This document shows positions 1 through 9,536 of a DNA stretch of 64,000 bases, in pieces (positions within the stretch are counted from its first letter, which is position 1; every line of letters starts with the position of its first letter). Under the pieces are notes generated by a model. The model saw nothing but the letters and a program-made list of their open reading frames with translations, made no database searches and was not told where the DNA came from. Where the stretch lies: contig URQQ01000017.1 of the NCBI GenBank assembly GCA_900549995.1, forward strand, positions 1 through 64,000, given 5' to 3'. This stretch comes from an uncultured Lachnospiraceae bacterium. GTDB taxonomy: Bacteria; Bacillota; Clostridia; Lachnospirales; Lachnospiraceae. A program made the position numbers and the translations under genes.

Positions 1-2
1 AA

Positions 3-3000
3 GAACCAAAAGACAGAATGTTTGACTATACGCCATATCTGGAAAAAGAAAATGAACAGCTGAAAGGCAGAAAGTACCAGAGGGATGAACAGTTCTTTAA
101 CGAATACCTGAAGACAAAATTTGAACCGGCCAGACTATCAATGGGATCTCAGTCAGACAGTGTGGCAGCGAAAAGGTTTGAAAAATGCCTGACAGCAAAA
201 GAGAAGAAAATATTACAGGATTTGAAAACAAAGAGCAGACAGAATTTAATGCCGGTGATGATATCTCTGTATGCCATTTATTGTGCAAAAATACAGAGCT
301 GTGACAGGATTGCGTTTGGGAGCCCCTGCTTTAACCGGGAGAATGAAAAAGAAAGAAAGACTATGGGTGCTTTTGTAAATATGCTCCCATTTGTTATGGA
401 TGTGAATGGAAATGATATTTTTTCTGATCTGTGTGAAAGCGCGGCATTTACTTCACTGCAGCTGCTGCGCCATCAGAGATTTCCATATCAGGAAATCCAG
501 AAGATCGCAAAAGAAAAGCATGATTTGACAGAGAAACTTTATCATATCATGTTTAATTTCATTCCGATGGAATTCGAAGAATTAGATGCAGTGTGGATGG
601 ACAACGGAACCAGTCAGTATGAATTATGTATAAATGTGACGGAATGTTATGAAGGAGATATCCGGATTGCCTATGATTATCTTCCTGAAATATGTACGGA
701 AAAGGAAATAAAAACAATACATCAGGCGATTTTTTTGATTGCTGAGCAGATATTGGAAAAACCGCAGATTTCGTTAGAAGATATTTCGATCATCAGTCAG
801 AAAGAGAAAAAGCAGATAGAGAAATTTAACAGTACAGAAGTGGAGTATGATCCACGTCTGACCGTGGGGCAGATGTTTGAAAAATTCCGTCAATCAGAGG
901 AAACGGCAGTGGTATGCCAGGATACATCTATATCATACCGCCAGCTGCATCTGGTCAGTGATCAGATTGCAAGGGCACTGCGTGCAGATGGGATCGGGCC
1001 AAATGATGTAGTCGCGCTGTGTATGAAACGCAGTGTTGATTTTATCTGTGCAGTTTTTGGAGTTGTAAAATCGGGGGCAGCTTTCTTGCCGATGGATTTG
1101 GAGTGGCCCAAAAACAGAAGAGAATATGTGTTGGAAAACAGTCAGGCGGTATATACAATTACGGACAATAATTTTGAAAAATTAAAAGGCCTGGCTTTAG
1201 ATACGCAGCATGAGATTCCGGTTGAGGGAAAACCAGATGATTTGTGCTACGTAATCTATACTTCTGGTTCAACAGGAAAACCCAAAGGGGTGATGTTAAC
1301 TCAGCAAAACGCTGTGAATTTTTCACAGCCTCTAAAATATAATTATCTGGTAAAAGAAATCAATGATAAGTGCAAGACAGTGCTCTCTATGGGGAATCTG
1401 GCGTTTGACATCTCTATCAGTGAATATTTTCCTGCCCTTTTAAATGGGAAAACATTGATCCTGGCGGATGAGAAAATGCTTTCTTCGATTGAAAGTATGA
1501 CAGAAGCTATCCGAAAGCACCAGGTTGACTGTCTTCAATGTACACCGTCGAGATTGCTGCAATATCTGGAAAATGACAATTTTGCATCATCCATGAAGCA
1601 GATGAAAGTGATTATGGCTGCTGCAGAGGTGTTTCCGCAGACATTGTCAAAGAAACTGTCAGAGATTTCAACGGCGGTTTTGATGAATGGATATGGGCCG
1701 ACAGAGACTACAATGGGTGCGTCTTACTCCTATGTATCCGGTGATAAGATTACCATTGGCAAACCAATTTCCAATGTTTCCATGTACATTATGAACCGCT
1801 ATGGGAATATTCTTCCTGTTGGAAGAGTTGGAGAACTTTGTATTGGCGGAAAAGGAGTTGGAAAGGGGTATCTTGGACTGCCGGAAATGACAAAAGAGAA
1901 ATTTCTGAATACCAGAGAGTATGGCAGAATTTACAGAACCGGAGATTTTGCATGTCTGAATTCAAAAGGGGAACTTGAGTTTTACGGCCGTATGGACCAG
2001 CAGGTAAAACTGCGCGGCCTTAGAATTGAAATTTCGGAAATCGAGAATGTAATTCTTTCATATCCAGGGATCAGCGGTGCTGCTGTAAAAATCTGGGGTG
2101 AAGGCAAAGATGCATGGCTGTGCGGGTATTATGAGGCTGAAAATCCGCTGGATGAGGATGCGCTTACAAGTTACCTTTCAGATCATCTGACTTACTATAT
2201 GATACCGTCGATGCTGTATCACATGAAAGAAATTCCAAAGTCATCTGCAGGAAAGACAGATTACAAAAATCTGCCGGCTGTAGAGCAGACCCAGGAAATT
2301 ATTTCCTGTGGGACAGAGACGCAGGAGAAGCTTTACTCTATTTTAAAAGAGGTTTTGCATACGGAAGCCTTCGGTATCCGTACGAATTTATTCCAGGCAG
2401 GTCTGACTTCACTTCTGGTCTTAAAGCTGAACAGCATGATTATGGAAGCGTTTGGTGTGGAACTTAATTCCAATGAACTGATGCGTAATCCAACAATTCT
2501 TGGGATAGAAGGCTTATTAAACAGCCGCAAAGAGGCAGAAGAACCTCAGACTGCACCTGTAGGAGCAGGAAATGCGCAAGAGTATCCTTTGCTGGGCAGC
2601 CAGCTTGGAATTTGGATGGAAAGTGAAACAAAACAGGATGAGTATCAATACCACATCCCTGTCTGCTTTCAGCTGTCTTCCAACATTGTTCCGGAAAAAC
2701 TTCAGAAGGCAGTAAAAGAGGCCCTGAAATGTCATCCATATTTATTTTCATATTTTTCAAAAAACGGTGTACAGTATCCAGGGCAGGCAGTGCTGAAAAG
2801 ACGGCATGTGGAAGATCCTCTGGTAACTTTAGAATATCGTGAGGAGCCACAGAATGTCGAATTTGTGAAGCCTTTTTATGTAACAGAACCAGATCTGTAC
2901 CGGGCCGGAATTTATTATAATGAGAATGAAGTGTGCTTTTATCTTGATGTCCATCATATTTTGTGTGACGGGCAATCTATGAAAATTTTGTTAAGGGATA

Positions 3001-6000
3001 TAGACCGGGCATATCATGGGGAACGACTGGTACAGGAAAAGCATGACAGTTTTGCCTACGCACTGGAAGAGGCAGCAAAGGATCAAAGCGTCAGTCAGGA
3101 GATATCTGACTACTATGACAGGTTATTCAAGGGGGCAGAACAGGTCAGTCATCTGCGCGCTGACAGAAATGATCCTGTTCATGAAGCTTTAAGTCTTGTG
3201 TTGGAACTTAAGCAGCAGACAGTGGAAGAAATGCAGCAGTTTACCAGAAAGCATGCGGTTTCATTGGGGAACTTTTATCTTTCAGCAGTGGAAGTAGTTC
3301 TCTCAAGATATACCCGTACGGGAGATATTATTCTTGCAGCGGCAGAAAGCGGACGTTCCTTTGCGCGTTATGAAAGTACGGTGGGAATGCTGGTGAAAAC
3401 GCTGCTTCTTAGGCAGAGGATAGACGCGTCAGATACAGTGACCAACCTGATGCAGAATGTGGGACAGAATCTATATGAAAATATTGCCCATGACAGGATT
3501 CCTTATGCCCGGCTTACAGGAAACTATGGGCTTGTTCCGGAGATTATGTTTGTATATCAGAATCAGAATGTAGAAGATCTATGCTTTCTGGAGGAAAATG
3601 CCAAAATGCAGTCTCTGGTAAGTCAGGTAAATGCCAGAGCAAAATTCCCGGTCAGTTTTGATATTTCTGAAAATAAAATCCGTCTGGAATATGACAAAGG
3701 AATTTATTTAAGAAAATCAATGCAGATTTTATTAGATGCCGTTTGGGAAACAATCAAGGCTTTTTTGAAAAATCCGCAGAAAAAAATAGAAGATATTGTC
3801 ATTGCGTCTGAAACAGAACGGCAGCAGATCTGTCAGTTTAATCATACGGAAGACAGTTTTCCTGAAAGTGAGACCATTGTGTCGGCATTTGAGAGGGCAG
3901 CTGCGGAACATAAGAATGAGACAGCAGTCTATGGAATTGATGGCGAACTGACATTTGAGGAACTTTCCAAACGATCCAACCGTATCGCGAATGCCCTGGC
4001 TGCTCGGGGAGTAAAAAAAGAAGATATTGTCATCGTACAGCTGAAAAGGACAACCGATATTATATGTGCCATGTTCGGAGTGCTGAAAGCAGGAGCCGCT
4101 TATCTGCCGCTGGATATTGAGAATCCGGCGGAAAGGGTGGACTACATAAAACAAGATTCGAATGCCGCATTCCATATTCAGGCTGATAATATAGGAGAAT
4201 TGCTGTCAGAAACAGATGATAAATATAAAGATGCCAAAATCAATGGTTCAAATCTCTGCTATTGTATATATACTTCTGGTTCAACCGGAAAGCCAAAAGG
4301 CGTGCTCGTGGAACATGGGAATGTTTTGAACTATGCGCTCCCGCTGCAGTACAATCATCAGATACATACAATCGTAGAGGAATGCAGCGTTTCTGTCGCA
4401 GTAGGGAATCTTGCATTTGATATTGCGGTAGCGGAAATTTACCCATTTCTACTGTGCGGAAAGCCAGTGATCCTTGCTTCTGAGGAACAGATATCAGACG
4501 CCAGAAAACTTGCTTCTGTGATTCGAAAGTATCAGGCAGATTTTATTTTGTGCACACCGACCCGTCTGCTGCAATATTTGGAAGAACCTCTGTTTGCGGA
4601 GGTGATGGCTGACTTTAAGAGCGTGTCGGCTGCAGGAGAGGCTGTCAGCAGTGAGTGGGTGAGAAGACTCCGGGAAGTGACAACGGCAAGATTATATAAT
4701 GGATATGGACCCACAGAAACAACAGCAGGATGTACGTTTAAGGAAATCGTTTCGGATGAGATTAATATAGGATCACCGATTTCGAATGTAAAAGCCCATA
4801 TTCTGGATACATGTCTGAAGCCTGTTCCAATTCAGGTTCCAGGGGAACTTTGTATTACAGGAAGGGGAGTTGCAAGAGGCTATCTGAATCAGCCGGAACT
4901 CACCAGGAAAGCCTTTATAGAGACGGAAGAAGGCAGGATGTACCGTACAGGAGATATTGTTTACTGGACAGAAAATGGTGAAATTCAATACATTGGCAGA
5001 GGAGACGGTCAGATCAAACTGCGGGGACTGCGTATTGAGCTGGGTGAAATTGAGGCGGCAATTTCTGATTATCCGGGAATTCATTCCTGTGCGGTGCTGG
5101 TCAATGGGACAGGAAACCAGGCTTTGTTATGTGCTTATTACACAGCTGAAAGTGAGCTGGATGCAGCAAGTCTGAAACAGGAATTGGGCCTGAAACTTGC
5201 GGAATATATGGTTCCTTCTGTATTCGTCTATCTGGAGCAGATGCCGATGAATGAAAACGGCAAGATTGACACCAAATTGCTTCAGAAAATCGAGATAAAA
5301 CAAGAAAAGACAGCCTGCAAAACCGAAACCCAGAGACAGATTTTTTCAATTCTTTCAGAAATTCTGGGAACGGAAGACTTTGGTATCACTACAGATCTTT
5401 ATCAGCTTGGGATGACTTCTTTGTCAGCCATGAAAATAAACAGCAGACTGACAGATTTGTTTCTTGTAGAGCTGTCTTCCAAAGATATTATGAAGCATTC
5501 TACGGTAGAGGAACTGGAAAAACTGGTTTTAAGCGCACCAGGGATAGAGGATGGAGCCGGAGAAACGCAGGAATTGTATCCTCTGACAAAAAGTCAGATG
5601 GGTATTTATACAGAATATGATAAAGACAGAAATTCAGTCAGCTATAACATGCCTACACTGCTGAAATTTGATAAAAATATCAATATTGACAGACTTTTAC
5701 AGGCGCTTGAAACGGCAGTGGAAGCACACCCTTATTTAAAATCTTACATTGTAAAACAAGACAGTGATCTCTACCTCAGGCGTAACGAAGAAGCCGGCGT
5801 GGCAATCGGGAGAAAAGAGATTGACGGGCAGGAATTTGAACAAAAAGAAGTGACTTCTGAGATCGAGATACAGGGAGAAAGGCTGATCCGCCCATTTGTG
5901 TTAGAAAAAGGACCGCTGTACCGCCTGGAAGTATACGAAGGGCCAGAGGCAGTTTATCTGTTTATGGATTTTCATCACATTTTATTCGATGGTTTATCCA

Positions 6001-9000
6001 ATGCAGTCTTTTTGGAGGATGTAAAAGCTGCATATGAAGGACATCCGGTACTTCCTGAGATTCAGGATGCCTTTACTTTTACGCAGAAAGAATTACAGGA
6101 GCAGGCGAAAGAGAAAGCACATACGTATTTTCAGAATATGTTTGCAGACGTAGAAGAAGGAAGCAAAGTATTTTTTGATTATCCGGATCAGGGGAAAAAT
6201 CATGCTGGATATTATATAAGAAAGATACCAGAAGAAATGCTTGACAAGATGAATCAGTTTGCGGCAGAACAAAGGGTTACACCGGGAAGTCTTTTATTGT
6301 CTGCATTTTTATTCACAGTGGCAAAGTATGGCAGAAATCACCGTGTTGCGGTGGGAACAGTGGAAAATGGGCGTGAAAAATCAGGATACCAGCGTTCTGT
6401 CGGAATGTTCGTACGAACGATACCGCTGTGTGTGGAACTGAACAAAGAGGAACTGGCCGGCCAGTATATTAAAAGGGTGCACAGAACAATGCTGGAAGTA
6501 TCGCAAAATGCCAGCTATACGTACACCGATTTTGCCGATGAGTTTGGAATGAATTTGGATACACACTTTGTATATAATGAGAATCTGCAAACAGAGATGC
6601 GGTTAGAAGATTCTGAAGCAGAGGAGATTCCGGTGTTACTAAAGGATGCTAAATTTGCTCTGACTTTCTCTGTATCGGGAGATATTTGTCAGATAGACTA
6701 CCGCAGTGATTTGTATGAGGAGAATACAATCTGTAAATTTACAGACAGTGTTCTGCATTGTCTGGATATGTTCATGACAGCCGAAGGGACGGAATTAGAA
6801 CATCTTTCACTTGCGAAAGAGGAAGATCTGGAAGCGTACCGTGTATTAAATGATACGGATGTAGAAAATGATCACAGCATGACGATGGATCAGATGTTTT
6901 TAAACGCAGTGGAAAAATATTCTGATCGGGCAGCTGTAGTTTGTGGGGAAACAGACGCACTGACTTACCGGCAGTTAGGTGAAGCAGCAGCACGAATTGC
7001 GGCAGGGCTGAAAAAAAGAGGAATTGGGAGAGGTGACATCGCGGCTTTCTGCCTGCCAAGAGGAATTGGCGTGATCAAGGCCATCTTTGGAATTATACGT
7101 GCCGGTGCGGCGGTTCTCCCCGTTGATATTGTGTGGCCGCAGGGACGTAAAGATTATGTAATAGAAAACAGCGGGGCAAAATTGCTGATTACGGAGGAAG
7201 TGCTGGCACAGCTGGAGCTGGAAGACGAGGCAGAGGCTCCGAAACTTCAGGTGACATCAGAGGATTTGAGCTATGTGCTTTATACTTCCGGGTCAACAGG
7301 CAAGCCGAAGGGAGCAATGCTGATTCAGAGAAATCTGACTAATTTTCTGAAGCCTCTGGAACATAATTGTCTGGTACGTGAGATGTATCAGCATTGTCAA
7401 TCAATATTGTCAATTTCCAATATTACCTTCGACATTTCTATCTGTGAGATATTTCCAGCCATATTCTATGGAAGAAAGCTGGTATTTGCAGATGAAAAAG
7501 CGTTTGATTCTCCGCGGATTCTGTCGGAGTTTGCAGGCAGACATAAAGTGGACTGTATTCAGGGAACGCCGTCCCGTATCAGCCAGTACATGGAGGAACC
7601 TGAATTTACGAAATGCCTGAGAAATGTGAAAGTGATGCTGGTAGCAGGAGAAGCTTTGAACCATGCGTTAACTGATAAAATCAGAGAATATTCAGATACA
7701 ATGATATTAAATGGCTATGGACCGACAGAGACAACACTGGCAGCTTCCTATCAGTATGTGACGGAAAAGAAAATTACAATCGGGAAGCCGGTTGCCAATG
7801 CCAAAATGTATGTTGTGGACCCATGGATGAATCTGCAGCCACAGGGCTGCGTCGGAGAACTTTGTATCGGCGGCTGTAACGTTGGGATTGGTTATATAAA
7901 ACGGGAAGATCTGACCAGGGAAAAATTCGTGCCGAATCCATTTCATCCAGGCACTCTGTATCATTCCGGTGATCTTGCCAGACTGACGGGGGACGGTGAA
8001 ATTGACTTCCTCGGCAGAATTGACAGCCAGATTAAACTTCATGGCCTGAGAATCGAACTGGATGAAATTGAGAGCGTGATGTCGTCACATCCATTGGTAA
8101 CTGCGTGTGCGGTAAAAGTGGCCGGCACCGGGAAAAATGCGTATCTCTGTGGCTATTATATGGCGAAAGAACCTCTGCCGGTGCAGGTACTGCGCGATTA
8201 TATGGGAAAACATCTGACGTATTATATGCTTCCCACAGTGATGATGCAGCTGGATGTCATGCCGATTTCTACGGCAGGGAAAATCGACCGCCAGAATCTT
8301 CCGGAGATAGAGGTCAGCGAAGAGATTGTGCCTTGTGAGACAGCGCTTCAGGAGGAAATTCTGGAAATTGTAAGTCAGGTACTTGGAACTCAGAAGATTG
8401 GGATTACGACCGATTTCTTCCGTTTGGGAATGACTTCACTGCTTGCGGTCAAAATAAACACCGGTCTTTATGAGAAATTCGGTGTTGAACTGAGTTCCCG
8501 GGATATTCTGAAGAATCATACAGTGGTGCAGTTGGAAAGTCTGATTTTACAAAGGAGTGAAGCAGAAGCAAAAGAGACAGAGATCGAAAAAGCAGAGGAA
8601 TATCCGCTGACGGAAAATCAGTTAGGGGTTTATGTGGAAACGATAAAGAATCCTCAGGATAAACGTTACCATATGCCGGGGCTGTACCGGATGGATGCGG
8701 ATGTAGACCGCCAGAAACTTGTTCTTGCATGTAAAAAGGCAGTTGCGGCCCACTCCTATATGAATACCTGTGTAAAGGAGACAGATCATGGGCCGGTGTT
8801 CGTAAGAAATGATGAATTCATCCCGGAAATAAAAGTACAATATTCAGAACACCCGGATAAGGAGTATACCTTACAGTCTTTTGAATTGACAAAGGCGCCT
8901 TTATATGAGTTTGCCATCTTTTATAATGAGGAGATGACCTGTCTGTATTTTGACATTCACCATATCATTTTTGATGGAGAATCTCTGAGCATTTTTATGG

Positions 9001-9536
9001 CAGATATTAAAAGGGCATATGAAAATGAAAGTGTAACAAAGGAAGAATATACTGCATTTGATCATGTGATACTGGAACAAAAAAAGAAAGAATTAAAAGC
9101 AGATGAGGATCGGGCATACTTTTTGAAGATGTTTTCTGGAGCAGAAAAGGTGAGCAGTGTTCATCAGGATCAAAGGAAAGAATACTGTCCACTGAAAAGA
9201 GTGGAAGGAAAAATTTCGGATTCCTGTCAGAAACGTCTGAAAGAATATGCTGTAAATACCGGTGTTACGGCCTCCTCTATCTATCTGGCCGCATTTGCGC
9301 TGGTGATTTCCAGACTGACAAGAAAAGATGATGTCATATTTGCCGCGGTGGAAGATGGGAGAGCGGATCAGAGGTTCAAAAACAGTGTAGGGATGTTTGT
9401 ACGGACACTGCCTCTTTGTATTCAGATAGAAGATACAAAGAGGCTCATTATGTACAGGACGTGCAGAAACTGTTTTATGAGGCAGTGCGGCATGATTCCT
9501 ATTCCTACGCGAGATTTTCCTCAGAGACAGGATTAG
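3..9536 (+). CDS. Nonribosomal peptide synthetase, N-terminal portion (5' end outside window, frameshifted at 3' end)
   Basis: Multimodular peptide synthetase acting in the cytoplasm. The reading frame is already open at base 3, inside a condensation (C) domain whose HHxxxDG motif must lie upstream, so the ATG at 18 is internal. Counting residues from that ATG: partial C to about 265; A1 about 280-760 (core YTSGSTGKPKG near 414); carrier PCP1 with AGLTSL serine near 798; C2 with HHILCDG near 980; A2 core near 1418; PCP2 LGMTSL near 1800; C3 HHILFDG near 1986; A3 core near 2422; PCP3 LGMTSL near 2806; C4 HHIIFDG near 2981. The frame then breaks near base 9438 inside C4, and the last ~32 residues are out-of-frame sequence. 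Read by eye against GrsA, the A-domain pocket residues are about DISQMAGMGK (A1), DIALSAGAGK (A2) and DICQLAGLAK (A3). I do not assign substrates. A1 resembles A3, while A2 resembles A4. Confidence 0.93.
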   Translation, partial: EPKDRMFDYTPYLEKENEQLKGRKYQRDEQFFNEYLKTKFEPARLSMGSQSDSVAAKRFEKCLTAKEKKILQDLKTKSRQNLMPVMISLYAIYCAKIQSCDRIAFGSPCFNRENEKERKTMGAFVNMLPFVMDVNGNDIFSDLCESAAFTSLQLLRHQRFPYQEIQKIAKEKHDLTEKLYHIMFNFIPMEFEELDAVWMDNGTSQYELCINVTECYEGDIRIAYDYLPEICTEKEIKTIHQAIFLIAEQILEKPQISLEDISIISQKEKKQIEKFNSTEVEYDPRLTVGQMFEKFRQSEETAVVCQDTSISYRQLHLVSDQIARALRADGIGPNDVVALCMKRSVDFICAVFGVVKSGAAFLPMDLEWPKNRREYVLENSQAVYTITDNNFEKLKGLALDTQHEIPVEGKPDDLCYVIYTSGSTGKPKGVMLTQQNAVNFSQPLKYNYLVKEINDKCKTVLSMGNLAFDISISEYFPALLNGKTLILADEKMLSSIESMTEAIRKHQVDCLQCTPSRLLQYLENDNFASSMKQMKVIMAAAEVFPQTLSKKLSEISTAVLMNGYGPTETTMGASYSYVSGDKITIGKPISNVSMYIMNRYGNILPVGRVGELCIGGKGVGKGYLGLPEMTKEKFLNTREYGRIYRTGDFACLNSKGELEFYGRMDQQVKLRGLRIEISEIENVILSYPGISGAAVKIWGEGKDAWLCGYYEAENPLDEDALTSYLSDHLTYYMIPSMLYHMKEIPKSSAGKTDYKNLPAVEQTQEIISCGTETQEKLYSILKEVLHTEAFGIRTNLFQAGLTSLLVLKLNSMIMEAFGVELNSNELMRNPTILGIEGLLNSRKEAEEPQTAPVGAGNAQEYPLLGSQLGIWMESETKQDEYQYHIPVCFQLSSNIVPEKLQKAVKEALKCHPYLFSYFSKNGVQYPGQAVLKRRHVEDPLVTLEYREEPQNVEFVKPFYVTEPDLYRAGIYYNENEVCFYLDVHHILCDGQSMKILLRDIDRAYHGERLVQEKHDSFAYALEEAAKDQSVSQEISDYYDRLFKGAEQVSHLRADRNDPVHEALSLVLELKQQTVEEMQQFTRKHAVSLGNFYLSAVEVVLSRYTRTGDIILAAAESGRSFARYESTVGMLVKTLLLRQRIDASDTVTNLMQNVGQNLYENIAHDRIPYARLTGNYGLVPEIMFVYQNQNVEDLCFLEENAKMQSLVSQVNARAKFPVSFDISENKIRLEYDKGIYLRKSMQILLDAVWETIKAFLKNPQKKIEDIVIASETERQQICQFNHTEDSFPESETIVSAFERAAAEHKNETAVYGIDGELTFEELSKRSNRIANALAARGVKKEDIVIVQLKRTTDIICAMFGVLKAGAAYLPLDIENPAERVDYIKQDSNAAFHIQADNIGELLSETDDKYKDAKINGSNLCYCIYTSGSTGKPKGVLVEHGNVLNYALPLQYNHQIHTIVEECSVSVAVGNLAFDIAVAEIYPFLLCGKPVILASEEQISDARKLASVIRKYQADFILCTPTRLLQYLEEPLFAEVMADFKSVSAAGEAVSSEWVRRLREVTTARLYNGYGPTETTAGCTFKEIVSDEINIGSPISNVKAHILDTCLKPVPIQVPGELCITGRGVARGYLNQPELTRKAFIETEEGRMYRTGDIVYWTENGEIQYIGRGDGQIKLRGLRIELGEIEAAISDYPGIHSCAVLVNGTGNQALLCAYYTAESELDAASLKQELGLKLAEYMVPSVFVYLEQMPMNENGKIDTKLLQKIEIKQEKTACKTETQRQIFSILSEILGTEDFGITTDLYQLGMTSLSAMKINSRLTDLFLVELSSKDIMKHSTVEELEKLVLSAPGIEDGAGETQELYPLTKSQMGIYTEYDKDRNSVSYNMPTLLKFDKNINIDRLLQALETAVEAHPYLKSYIVKQDSDLYLRRNEEAGVAIGRKEIDGQEFEQKEVTSEIEIQGERLIRPFVLEKGPLYRLEVYEGPEAVYLFMDFHHILFDGLSNAVFLEDVKAAYEGHPVLPEIQDAFTFTQKELQEQAKEKAHTYFQNMFADVEEGSKVFFDYPDQGKNHAGYYIRKIPEEMLDKMNQFAAEQRVTPGSLLLSAFLFTVAKYGRNHRVAVGTVENGREKSGYQRSVGMFVRTIPLCVELNKEELAGQYIKRVHRTMLEVSQNASYTYTDFADEFGMNLDTHFVYNENLQTEMRLEDSEAEEIPVLLKDAKFALTFSVSGDICQIDYRSDLYEENTICKFTDSVLHCLDMFMTAEGTELEHLSLAKEEDLEAYRVLNDTDVENDHSMTMDQMFLNAVEKYSDRAAVVCGETDALTYRQLGEAAARIAAGLKKRGIGRGDIAAFCLPRGIGVIKAIFGIIRAGAAVLPVDIVWPQGRKDYVIENSGAKLLITEEVLAQLELEDEAEAPKLQVTSEDLSYVLYTSGSTGKPKGAMLIQRNLTNFLKPLEHNCLVREMYQHCQSILSISNITFDISICEIFPAIFYGRKLVFADEKAFDSPRILSEFAGRHKVDCIQGTPSRISQYMEEPEFTKCLRNVKVMLVAGEALNHALTDKIREYSDTMILNGYGPTETTLAASYQYVTEKKITIGKPVANAKMYVVDPWMNLQPQGCVGELCIGGCNVGIGYIKREDLTREKFVPNPFHPGTLYHSGDLARLTGDGEIDFLGRIDSQIKLHGLRIELDEIESVMSSHPLVTACAVKVAGTGKNAYLCGYYMAKEPLPVQVLRDYMGKHLTYYMLPTVMMQLDVMPISTAGKIDRQNLPEIEVSEEIVPCETALQEEILEIVSQVLGTQKIGITTDFFRLGMTSLLAVKINTGLYEKFGVELSSRDILKNHTVVQLESLILQRSEAEAKETEIEKAEEYPLTENQLGVYVETIKNPQDKRYHMPGLYRMDADVDRQKLVLACKKAVAAHSYMNTCVKETDHGPVFVRNDEFIPEIKVQYSEHPDKEYTLQSFELTKAPLYEFAIFYNEEMTCLYFDIHHIIFDGESLSIFMADIKRAYENESVTKEEYTAFDHVILEQKKKELKADEDRAYFLKMFSGAEKVSSVHQDQRKEYCPLKRVEGKISDSCQKRLKEYAVNTGVTASSIYLAAFALVISRLTRKDDVIFAAVEDGRADQRFKNSVGMFVRTLPLCIQIEDTKRLIMYRTCRNCFMRQCGMIPIPTRDFPQRQD

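Noticed and set aside
9425..9450. Programmed -1 ribosomal frameshifting in the NRPS
   Set aside because: The local bases do not form a slippery heptamer and no obvious stimulatory structure was noticed.
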